In this document: in pieces, positions 1 through 6,914 of the stretch | Layout of the letters: each line of letters opens with the position of its first letter | Position numbering within the stretch: the stretch's first letter is position 1 | NCBI GenBank assembly: GCA_017475805.1 | Contig: JAFVEW010000273.1 | Location: 1-15,220 of the forward strand | Direction of reading: 5' to 3' | Origin: Synergistaceae bacterium | GTDB taxonomy: Bacteria > Synergistota > Synergistia > Synergistales > Aminobacteriaceae | Length of the DNA stretch: 15,220 bases | The notes under the pieces: generated by a model | Database searches by the model: none | What the model was told of the DNA's origin: nothing | Seen by the model: only the letters and a program-made list of their open reading frames with translations | Translations under genes and position numbers: made by a program

Positions 1-989
1 ATAAAAATGAAACTTCAAAATTTGAGAACGTAGCCGACGCTATGTTACAGAATGTTAATTTTGTGAAAGTTGCCGATGATATTGACATAGAAGCTTATTA
101 TAAATGCCGCCGTGCTGAAGAAGACGCTTTGAAAGTTGCCCGCGAGATTTTAGAAGAACATAAATTAAATATGAAGCTCGTTGACGTTGAATATATGCTT
201 GACCGAAAGAAATTTTATTTTTATTTCACGGCAGCACAGCGGGTTGATTTCAGGCTTTATGTACGCGACTTGGCTCACACTTTTAAGACTCGAATCGAAA
301 TGCGTCAAGTAGGTATCCGCGACGAGGCTCGAATAGTAAGCGGGATTTCAACTTGCGGACGGCCATGTTGCTGTAGCTATTGGCTTAGAGGTTTTTCGCC
401 GATTAGTATTCGCATCGTCAAAGAGCAGCGTTCGGCGTTAAACCCTACGAAAATTTCAGGACTTTGCGGGCGTTTAATGTGCTGTATGTCTTACGAGAAA
501 GATTTTTATTCAGAACTTTGGTCAAGGCTTCCCGGACCAGGAGCAAAAATTAAGACTGAGCAGGGCATTTATGTTTTAGAAAGTTTAGAGCTTGGCCGCG
601 AGTACGTTAATATAAGATTTCCGAACGGCCGTTTAGTTTCGGTTTCTATAACTGAGTTTCCCGATTTTCAAGAGACTATCTTAAAAGGCGAAGAATGGGG
701 CGAAGATAAAGAACTATCAGAAAAAAAGAAAGCCGCTGCTGCCCGTATAGCTGCTTTGAAAGAAAAATCTTTGCTGCGAAAAGCCGCCTCCAGCGTGAAA
801 GCGAGTCCCCGTTTGGCAGTCAATGCTATGTCGCTCAGGCCGAATTTAGATAAAGGAAAAGTCGAAAATCCCAAGCCTATCGATAATCAAAAATTTAAGG
901 CCAAGCCGACGAAGCAAAAGCAGAAACAGCAAAATCAAACTTCAAAACCTAAGAGGCATTTCAAACCTCACAATAAAAAGCCGCAATAA
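1..989 (+). CDS. ricT: RicT/YaaT-like PSP1-domain protein, 5' end outside window
   Basis: The reading frame is open to the left edge of the window, so the gene begins upstream and the ATG at 42 is an internal methionine. I estimate that some 40-60 N-terminal residues are missing, judged from memory of Bacillus RicT. The PSP1 core is clear: KLVDVEY, RVDFR, KTRIEMRQVGIRDEA and NPTKISGLCGRLMCC. Two cysteine clusters, CGRPCCC (354-374) and CGRLMCC (465-485), match positions conserved in the family. In Bacillus, RicT with RicA and RicF forms an Fe-S-binding Y-complex that promotes RNase Y-dependent mRNA maturation. Outside Firmicutes the role is less clear. After the core, about 90 residues from roughly 714 onward form a Lys/Gln/Pro-rich, probably disordered basic tail, longer than in Bacillus RicT, possibly for nucleic-acid contact (inference). 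The gene ends at TAA 987-989, just before a terminator. Family assignment is firm; function in this organism is inferred. Confidence -1.
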   Translation, partial: KNETSKFENVADAMLQNVNFVKVADDIDIEAYYKCRRAEEDALKVAREILEEHKLNMKLVDVEYMLDRKKFYFYFTAAQRVDFRLYVRDLAHTFKTRIEMRQVGIRDEARIVSGISTCGRPCCCSYWLRGFSPISIRIVKEQRSALNPTKISGLCGRLMCCMSYEKDFYSELWSRLPGPGAKIKTEQGIYVLESLELGREYVNIRFPNGRLVSVSITEFPDFQETILKGEEWGEDKELSEKKKAAAARIAALKEKSLLRKAASSVKASPRLAVNAMSLRPNLDKGKVENPKPIDNQKFKAKPTKQKQKQQNQTSKPKRHFKPHNKKPQ

Positions 990-996
990 AAAAATT

Positions 997-1031
997 CCCT
1001 CCGTCTGAAGTGGCGAAGGGGTTATTTTTTT
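997..1031. terminator. Bidirectional intrinsic terminator between convergent genes
   Basis: Left arm CCCTCCGTC (997-1005), loop TGAAGT, right arm GGCGAAGGG (1012-1020): nine paired positions including one G-T pair, with a single C/A mismatch. A T-run follows at 1025-1031 for the plus-strand gene. An A-run at 988-994 serves as the T-tract for transcripts arriving on the minus strand. It lies between the stop codons of the PSP1 gene and the ankyrin gene, the expected place for a shared terminator. Confidence -1.
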
Positions 1032-1037
1032 AATTTT

Positions 1038-3770
1038 CTAATTTTCGCTCTTTAATCTATTAAGTGCTTCTGTGTCAATCAGCCTATGATTTTTCATTCC
1101 GTAATCATAAGCTGAAAATCCCGCTGTGTCTCTTAATTCGATGTCAGCTCCGGCGTCAATTAAAAGTTCAACAACGTCATCAGTATTTCGTGAAGCTGCA
1201 TAAATTAAAGCCGTCCGTCCATAAATATCTTGAGCATCAATATAAGCTCTTGCCTCTATTAACATACTTACAGCGTCGGCTGTGTTATATAAGGCCGCAA
1301 ACATTAAAGCAGTTCTAAGTTCTCTATTCTTTGCATTAACATTTACGCCTGCGGCAATAGCTTCAGCGATTTCTGTGCTGCTCCCTGAGCGACAAATTTT
1401 CAAAAAGTTTTTCTGGAATAAATTTTCCAAAGCTGTAGTCATTTCCCTTCTCTTCGCAATTTCTAACGGTGTAATTCCATTATTATTTGGTATATTCAAA
1501 GCTCCTGAATTTATAAGTTCCATACAAACTTCAGAATAATTATAACCTAAAGCAAAATGAAGCGCGGTATTGCCTAAAGGTTTGCTTTTTGCGTTTACAT
1601 CTGCATTGTATTCGAGTAAAGTCCTGACGATTTCAAGAATATCACGATTAGGTTGAATTGCAACAATAAGCGGCGTTTCGTCGTTATTGTTTGTAGCATT
1701 TACGTCAGCACCGCGTTCAAGCAAAAATCTCACAGCGTCGGCTGAATTATATCGCGCTGCTAAATGAAGTGCGCTGTTGCCCTCGTTATCGCTTACATTT
1801 ACGCTTGAATTAGCGTGGCTTTCAATGAAATCTGAAATTTCCTGCGTCGTTCCATTCTTGCAAAGATCAAGAAGCGTTACAGGATTTACAGCTTGATATT
1901 CAGCAGCTTCCGGCGGATTTTCATTTTCAATCTTATTTTCCATCGCGGGAGCTTCTGATTCTGCTGCGGGCTCAACTGTAGTCGGCGTTTCAATTTTTTC
2001 TATCGTCTCGACAGGTGTTTCAATTTCAGATTCAGGCTCGGCATTCAAGTTTTGATTTTCTTCCGGCTTTTCTTTCGTTAAAAGTTCAATAATATAAGGA
2101 TAATCATTTAATTTTTTATTAACTCTTGCGTAATCGATAGGCTTTTTCTTTTTCTTATTAATCGCGTCAACGTCTGCACCTGCATTAATTAATTCTTCAA
2201 TGACGTCATGAGAATTTTGTATAGCGGCAAAGTGAAGAGCTGTGTTGCCCTCATGATTTTTTGCATTGACATTCGCTCCAGCAGCTAAAAGAGCTTTGAC
2301 AGCTTTTAATTTATTGAAATTCGCGGCCACCATTAGAGCCGATAACTTTTTATTATTTTCAGCGTTAGGATCAGCACCGTTATCGAGAAATTTAAGAATC
2401 CTATCGAACCCTGCATTTCTGCAAAGCGCAACAAAAGCTAAGTTGTTAATAGGAGGCTTAGATTTTTTAGATTGCCCGGCCGATTCAACAGGCTTCTTTT
2501 TTTCAACTTCCTTAAGAGAAAGAATCATCGGCGGATATTGAGACGGACTGATACATTTCACACGAGCAAGAACATCATATTTAACATGTTTTGTGCCTGA
2601 CTCATCTGTAGAATATAATTTCCGTCCGACAATTTCTGAAGACGGGATTCTTGCGGGAAGTCCGCTTTTACTTAACTCAACGAACGCGCCGGAGGAAGTA
2701 TTGATTCTTATAATTTTTGCTTTAACTTCTTGCCCGACGTTATATTTTTCGTATTTTCGTTTAATATCAGAGATTTTTGAATTATATTCTTTATCAGCCT
2801 CGATGAGACTTAAATTTATAATGCCGCCTTCGTTTTCAAGAACTTTGAAGATATATTTTTTGCCTTTTACATAAGAATCTTTTAAGCTGACGCCGTTCTC
2901 ATCAACAGGAATTTCATTTAGTGAAACTGTCGCGGGTATCGCACCGATTAAAACAGAAATTAAATCTTCATTAATTTCTGCGACTCTTCCTTTGACAATA
3001 TAGCCGGGCTTCAAAACGAGTCTGAAAAGCCACTGGCATAATTTCAAAACGTCTTCGAGCAAATGCCCTGCTTCTTCTTCGGATGTATAAGTATTGTTAT
3101 AGCGTTCATGGACGGCGTTATTTCTTGCTATTCTCAAATTATGAAGAGCATCTTTTTTATCGTTCTTGATTATTTCTAAATTAAAAAGGACGTTAATTCT
3201 ATCTAAGTGATCACGCTGTGCTGAGATACTATTCGCGCTGATTAAATAATCAACGATAGCCTCGCCTATATCGCCGAGACAAATTAAACAATAGCGGGTG
3301 TTAGTAAATAAATTTTCTTCAGCTTCGTGTCCTATTTCAGCAAGACTAACAAGCGGCGGAATAAAATCCGGCGGGAATAACTCTGCTAAAAATTCAAATC
3401 TATTTTCTACTTGTTTAAGTATAAACCATTCACATAATTCTTTAGCCGTAGTCATTAAACGCGAAGATGCCATTTCAGAATCATAATTATTTTCTTCGGC
3501 ATCGTTTTTAATTTCGATAAGCGTTTTAATTTTTTGTTCAATTTCAGAATCAATGACTTTTAGCACGGCTAATTCTTCTAATTTTGTAAATAAATCTAAA
3601 TTTTTTTCTATATTATTGACGCGGCATAAGATTTTTGTGATAGTTTCCGCTATACGTCCAAGATTAAGCAAGCAAATATTATTATCGGAGTCTAAGACTT
3701 CCTCTGCTTTTTTCCCATAGCTTGCTAATTCGGGAAATTCATCTTCAAGAAATTCAAACTTGCTTTGCAT
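1038..3770 (-). CDS. Mosaic protein: tandem DUF4145/HEPN-like, two S1-like domains, ankyrin repeats
   Basis: 910 residues. Residues 1-120 and 121-252 are two diverged copies of one helical domain. Each starts with an (S/R)FEFL...E.FP motif and ends in an LC(E/Q)W(F/L) helix. They resemble the DUF4145 (HEPN-like) domain found on some type I restriction subunits. Copy 2 has R216-NNAV-H221, an Rx4H motif; copy 1 has K88 and E93 there. Residues 255-325 and 343-422 look like S1/OB-fold RNA-binding domains (GYIVKGRVAEI; VGQEVKAKIIRI...GAFVEL). Ankyrin repeats fill about 443-565 and 630-905 (ALHFAA, GADVNA and similar), separated by a Pro/Glu-rich linker (566-625). There is no signal peptide or membrane segment, so it is probably cytoplasmic. 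The start is supported by AGGAG seven bases upstream. It is transcribed alone, convergent with the PSP1 gene. Function is unknown; RNA binding, and possibly RNase activity, is inference. Domain calls are from motif reading only. Confidence -1.
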   Translation of the reverse strand: MQSKFEFLEDEFPELASYGKKAEEVLDSDNNICLLNLGRIAETITKILCRVNNIEKNLDLFTKLEELAVLKVIDSEIEQKIKTLIEIKNDAEENNYDSEMASSRLMTTAKELCEWFILKQVENRFEFLAELFPPDFIPPLVSLAEIGHEAEENLFTNTRYCLICLGDIGEAIVDYLISANSISAQRDHLDRINVLFNLEIIKNDKKDALHNLRIARNNAVHERYNNTYTSEEEAGHLLEDVLKLCQWLFRLVLKPGYIVKGRVAEINEDLISVLIGAIPATVSLNEIPVDENGVSLKDSYVKGKKYIFKVLENEGGIINLSLIEADKEYNSKISDIKRKYEKYNVGQEVKAKIIRINTSSGAFVELSKSGLPARIPSSEIVGRKLYSTDESGTKHVKYDVLARVKCISPSQYPPMILSLKEVEKKKPVESAGQSKKSKPPINNLAFVALCRNAGFDRILKFLDNGADPNAENNKKLSALMVAANFNKLKAVKALLAAGANVNAKNHEGNTALHFAAIQNSHDVIEELINAGADVDAINKKKKKPIDYARVNKKLNDYPYIIELLTKEKPEENQNLNAEPESEIETPVETIEKIETPTTVEPAAESEAPAMENKIENENPPEAAEYQAVNPVTLLDLCKNGTTQEISDFIESHANSSVNVSDNEGNSALHLAARYNSADAVRFLLERGADVNATNNNDETPLIVAIQPNRDILEIVRTLLEYNADVNAKSKPLGNTALHFALGYNYSEVCMELINSGALNIPNNNGITPLEIAKRREMTTALENLFQKNFLKICRSGSSTEIAEAIAAGVNVNAKNRELRTALMFAALYNTADAVSMLIEARAYIDAQDIYGRTALIYAASRNTDDVVELLIDAGADIELRDTAGFSAYDYGMKNHRLIDTEALNRLKSEN

Positions 3771-3806
3771 TTTATAACTCCTGAAAAATTTTAGTATGAA
3801 GATTTT

Positions 3807-3812
3807 AATATA
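3807..3812 (-). promoter_or_regulatory. Possible -10 element for the ankyrin mosaic gene
   Basis: On the minus strand this reads TATATT, about 37 bases upstream of the start codon, in a very AT-rich stretch. I see no convincing -35 hexamer at the right spacing, so this is a weak call. Confidence -1.
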
Positions 3813-3920
3813 GAAATTAATTTTTTACATGAAATTGAAAATTAAATTTTCTTTTCAGATTGTGTTTAATCTATCATTCTTAAATCCTTATCGCAATAAT
3901 GATATGTTTAGAATTTAGTT

Positions 3921-3926
3921 TATAAT
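3921..3926 (+). promoter_or_regulatory. Likely -10 element of the iorA operon
   Basis: A perfect TATAAT hexamer lies 37 bases before the iorA start, in the 193-base divergent intergenic region 3771-3963. No good TTGACA-like -35 is visible 16-18 bases upstream, which may mean activator dependence or simply a weak promoter. The predicted transcription start is near 3933. Confidence -1.
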
Positions 3927-3937
3927 GCTAAAATTCA

Positions 3938-3950
3938 CTTCAATTTGAAG
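3938..3950. promoter_or_regulatory. Palindrome near iorA transcription start, possible operator
   Basis: CTTCAA-T-TTGAAG is a perfect inverted repeat around one central base, placed at about +5 to +17 from the predicted start. Its right arm merges into the Shine-Dalgarno AAGGGGG (3948-3954), which is nine bases before the iorA ATG. The one-base centre rules out a stable RNA hairpin, so a DNA-binding site is the likelier role. It could be chance in AT-rich DNA. Confidence -1.
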
Positions 3951-3963
3951 GGGGAAAATTAAA

Positions 3964-5721
3964 ATGAAGCAACTGATGCAAGGAAACACCGCCGCCGCTA
4001 GAGGACTTTATGAAGCAGGCTGCTGTGTTGCATCAAGTTATCCCGGCACTCCAAGCACGGAAATTACTGAAGAGGCCGCGAAATTTAACGAGATTTATTG
4101 CGAATGGGCTCCTAATGAAAAAGTAGCAATGGAAACGGCCTTTGGAGCATCTTTAGCAGGCCGCCGGAGTTTTTGCGGAATGAAACACGTAGGTTTGAAC
4201 GTCGCCGCAGATCCTTTATTCACTGTTTCTTATACAGGAATTAATGCAGGAATGGTTATCTGTGTCGCTGACGATGCCGGTATGCACTCATCTCAGAACG
4301 AGCAGGACTCACGGCATTATGCCCGCGCCGCTAAACTGCCTATGCTTGAACCGTCGGACTCTCAGGAAGCTCTTGAATTTTTCAAAACGGCTTACGAAAT
4401 TTCAGAAGAATTTGACACTCCAGTAATCGTAAAAATGTGTACGAGAGTCGCTCACTCACAATCTTTAGTTGAAATCAGCGAACGCGAAGACGCTAACGAA
4501 AAACCTTACGAAAAAAATATCGCTAAGTACGTCATGATGCCTGGCAACGCTATTAAACGCCATCCGTTTGTTGAAGAGCGTATTCACAGGCTTAGAGTTT
4601 ACTCTGACTTTTCAAAAATGAATCGCGTCGACGCCGGGCAAGATAATTCAATCGGAATTATAACTTCGTCAACGAGTTATCAATATGTCAAAGAAGCCTG
4701 CGGAGATTTATATCCTGTCTTTAAGATTGGCATGATATGGCCGCTGCCTGACGAAAAAATCAAAGAGTTCGCCGCGTCAGTCAAGCGTCTTGTTATTGTT
4801 GAAGAATTAGATCCGTTTATTGAAGAACATTGCAAAGCTCTTGGCCTTGCTTGCGACGGTAAAAATTTATTTTCTGTCGAAGGCGAATTAAATCAGAATA
4901 TAATCGCTCAAAAATTATTAAATAAAACAACAACGGGAAGAAAATTAGATGAGAAAATTCCGCCGCGTCCTCCTGTAATGTGTGCAGGCTGTCCGCATAG
5001 AGGACTTTTCTACACGCTTAATAAAAATAAATGCACAGTTCTTGGCGATATAGGCTGCTACACTTTAGGCGCAGTAGCACCGCTTGCCGCTATGGATATG
5101 ACTCTTTGTATGGGAGCGTCTGTCAGCGCGCTGCACGGTTTCAATAAGGCTCTCGAAAGTTACACCGGCGAGAAAAATAAAAATGTTGTTGCTGTCATCG
5201 GCGATTCAACCTTCATGCACTCAGGAATGACAGGACTTGCGAATATTGCCTATAATCAAAGTAAATCTGTTGTCATTATTCTCGATAACTCTATAACAGG
5301 AATGACCGGCCATCAGCAGAATCCTACGACAGGCTACAACATTAAGGGCGACCCGGCAGGAAAAATTAATCTTGAAAATCTTTGCCGCGCTATGGGCTTC
5401 AACAGAGTCAGAGTTGTTGACCCTTATAACTTAAAGGAATGTGAAGACGCTCTGAAAGAAGAATTAGCCGCCGACGAGTCAAGCGTAATAATTTCTCGTC
5501 GTCCTTGTGCGTTATTAAAATATGTCAAACATAAGCCGCCTTTGAAAGTTAATAAAGATAAATGCGTCGGCTGTAAGTCATGTATGAAAATCGGCTGCCC
5601 TGCTCTTTCGATTAAAGACAATCACGCGCAAGTTGATTCGACTCTCTGCGTCGGCTGCGGAGTCTGTGAACAGCTCTGCAAGTTCAACGCTTTTGAAAGT
5701 ACTTCAAAGGAGGGCGAATAG
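3964..5721 (+). CDS. iorA: Indolepyruvate:ferredoxin oxidoreductase, alpha subunit
   Basis: 585 residues, about the usual family length. With IorB it oxidatively decarboxylates aryl-pyruvates (indolepyruvate, phenylpyruvate, hydroxyphenylpyruvate) to arylacetyl-CoA, reducing ferredoxin; the reaction is reversible. The N-terminal pyrimidine-binding half shows SSYPGTPSTEI (24-34) and NEKVAMETAFGAS (51-63). The thiamine-diphosphate half has CAGCPHRG (340-347), LGDIGCYTLG (360-369) and the TPP/Mg motif GDSTF (413-417) with LDNSITGMTG (440-449). Two C-terminal ferredoxin motifs follow: CVGCKSCMKIGCP (534-546), with the CxxCxxCx4CP spacing familiar from IorA, and CVGCGVCEQLC (562-572). The start has AAGGGGG nine bases upstream. 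It is the first gene of the aromatic operon and ends two bases before the coiled-coil gene, so the two are probably translationally coupled. High confidence; the preferred aryl substrate and direction cannot be read from the sequence. Confidence -1.
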   Translation: MKQLMQGNTAAARGLYEAGCCVASSYPGTPSTEITEEAAKFNEIYCEWAPNEKVAMETAFGASLAGRRSFCGMKHVGLNVAADPLFTVSYTGINAGMVICVADDAGMHSSQNEQDSRHYARAAKLPMLEPSDSQEALEFFKTAYEISEEFDTPVIVKMCTRVAHSQSLVEISEREDANEKPYEKNIAKYVMMPGNAIKRHPFVEERIHRLRVYSDFSKMNRVDAGQDNSIGIITSSTSYQYVKEACGDLYPVFKIGMIWPLPDEKIKEFAASVKRLVIVEELDPFIEEHCKALGLACDGKNLFSVEGELNQNIIAQKLLNKTTTGRKLDEKIPPRPPVMCAGCPHRGLFYTLNKNKCTVLGDIGCYTLGAVAPLAAMDMTLCMGASVSALHGFNKALESYTGEKNKNVVAVIGDSTFMHSGMTGLANIAYNQSKSVVIILDNSITGMTGHQQNPTTGYNIKGDPAGKINLENLCRAMGFNRVRVVDPYNLKECEDALKEELAADESSVIISRRPCALLKYVKHKPPLKVNKDKCVGCKSCMKIGCPALSIKDNHAQVDSTLCVGCGVCEQLCKFNAFESTSKEGE

Positions 5722-5723
5722 CA

Positions 5724-6257
5724 ATGGCCGAAGTTGAAAATGATGTCTACGTTCGCAAAGATGTCTTTGACGCTCGAATGGATAGGCTTGAAATTTTAAT
5801 CGAAAAAAACGGAACAGAAATAAAAGCCTATATCGATAACTCGGTTAATTCATTAAGAAACGAACTCAAAGGCGAGATTCAGCAGGTACGAACTGAAACT
5901 AATGCGGCTATTTCTGGAGTTAAAGGTGAAATTCAGCAGGTACGAACTGACCTAACGAACGAAATTCAACAAAATAAGCTCGAAATTCAACAAGTACGTT
6001 CTGGCTTAACGGGCGAAATTCAAGGACTTAAAACTGAAATTAGAGTTCTCGAAGGGAAAGTTGATAATGCTATCCATGTCGTTTACTGGGGAATTGGCGG
6101 TTTTGCTGTTATTCTTGCTGCTGCGATATTTGTTCCGCTGATAATTGGCTTTTTGAAACAAATTTTCAAACCGTCAATAACGCTCGAAGATGTCGAACGC
6201 TTACTTGACTCAAGGCTTCGCGCTGGTGAGGCTTTCGCAGAGCAGAGAGGAGAATAA
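5724..6257 (+). CDS. Coiled-coil protein with one C-terminal membrane segment
   Basis: 177 residues, function not recognised. The N-terminus (YVRKDVFDARMDRLE, 9-23) is typical of small coiled-coil/membrane proteins in anaerobes. Residues 20-115 are predicted coiled coil with a recurring EIQ(Q) motif at 51, 69, 80, 87 and 98, i.e. steps of 18, 11, 7 and 11 residues, consistent with mixed heptad/hendecad periodicity. A hydrophobic segment at about 119-144 is followed by a short charged tail. There is no signal peptide, so the coiled coil probably faces the cytoplasm with a membrane anchor (inference). The Shine-Dalgarno AAAGGAGGG (5706-5714) lies in the last codons of iorA. Gaps to iorA (2 bases) and iorB (3 bases) show it is part of the operon. 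It may tether or scaffold IorAB, or be an unrelated inserted gene. Confidence -1.
   Translation: MAEVENDVYVRKDVFDARMDRLEILIEKNGTEIKAYIDNSVNSLRNELKGEIQQVRTETNAAISGVKGEIQQVRTDLTNEIQQNKLEIQQVRSGLTGEIQGLKTEIRVLEGKVDNAIHVVYWGIGGFAVILAAAIFVPLIIGFLKQIFKPSITLEDVERLLDSRLRAGEAFAEQRGE
5877..6004 (+). repeat. 54-bp-period direct repeats in coiled-coil gene
   Basis: A 20-base sequence occurs identically at 5877-5896 and 5931-5950, and in a diverged form at 5985-6004, each 54 bases (18 codons) apart. Extra partial copies begin at 5964 and 6018. The repeats encode the EIQQVR(T/S) units of the coiled coil. The near-identity of the first two copies at the DNA level suggests a fairly recent internal duplication. 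Confidence -1.
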
Positions 6258-6260
6258 AAA

Positions 6261-6836
6261 ATGGCCACGAAAAATATTATGATTGTCGGCGTAGGAGGTC
6301 AAGGCAGCGTCTTAGCAAGCAAATTATTAGGACATTTGTTGACTACTCAAAATTTTGACGTAAAAGTCTCTGAAGTTCACGGAATGAGTCAGCGCGGCGG
6401 TAGTGTCGTTACTTATGTCAAATACGGCGACAAAGTTTATTCTCCCGTCGTTGAGAAGGGCGAAGCTGATTTCATTGTCTCGTTTGAAATTTTAGAGACA
6501 GCCCGATGGCTCGAATATCTCAAACCCGACGGACAAATCGTAACTTCAACGCAGCAAGTTGATCCGATGCCGGTTTTAACAGGCGCGATGACTTACCCTG
6601 AAAATTTGCTTGAGAAAATAAAAGCAACAGGAGTAAAAGTTGACGCTCTCGACTGCTTAAAATTAGCTGAACAGGCCGGGAGTTCAAAGGCCGTTAATTT
6701 AGTTTTGCTTGGAAGACTCAGCCATTATTTTAATGATATTAAGCCGGAAGCTTGGCAGGAAGCTATTGAAGCATGTGTTCCGCCAAAATTCCTTGAACTT
6801 AATAAAAAAGCATTTGAATTAGGAAAGCAGGCATAA
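6261..6836 (+). CDS. iorB: Indolepyruvate:ferredoxin oxidoreductase, beta subunit
   Basis: 191 residues, full length for IorB (about 190-200). It belongs to the pyruvate/ketoisovalerate oxidoreductase gamma-domain family and pairs with IorA to complete the CoA-dependent aryl-pyruvate oxidoreductase. The N-terminal glycine-rich motif IMIVGVGGQGSVLASKLLG (6-24) and VSEVHGMSQRGGSV (36-49) are diagnostic. Both are near-invariant in this subunit type and probably contribute to the CoA/subunit interface (family knowledge). GAGAGGAG lies just upstream of the start, inside the end of the coiled-coil gene. The unusual point is that iorA and iorB, usually adjacent, are separated here by that 177-residue gene. 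High confidence in identity. Confidence -1.
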   Translation: MATKNIMIVGVGGQGSVLASKLLGHLLTTQNFDVKVSEVHGMSQRGGSVVTYVKYGDKVYSPVVEKGEADFIVSFEILETARWLEYLKPDGQIVTSTQQVDPMPVLTGAMTYPENLLEKIKATGVKVDALDCLKLAEQAGSSKAVNLVLLGRLSHYFNDIKPEAWQEAIEACVPPKFLELNKKAFELGKQA

Positions 6837-6852
6837 ATTAAAAATTTTTTAT

Positions 6853-6887
6853 TTCCTACTTCCTACTTCCTACTTCCTAACTCCTAA
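6853..6887 (+). repeat. Heptamer array, copy 1 (five units of YTCCTAM)
   Basis: Five contiguous 7-base units fill most of the iorB-paaK gap: TTCCTAC three times, TTCCTAA, CTCCTAA, then TTG. It is preceded by an A/T-rich run. Two more arrays of the same unit occur in this window (8289-8316; 14364-14398 on the opposite strand). It ends before the paaK Shine-Dalgarno AGAAGG (6901-6906). Confidence -1.
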
Positions 6888-6914
6888 TTGTAGTTTTGAA
6901 AGAAGGTTTTTAAT

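Noticed and set aside
42..44. ATG 42 as the true start of the PSP1 gene
   Set aside because: The frame stays open to the window edge, there is no Shine-Dalgarno before 42, and the residues upstream of it fit the family.
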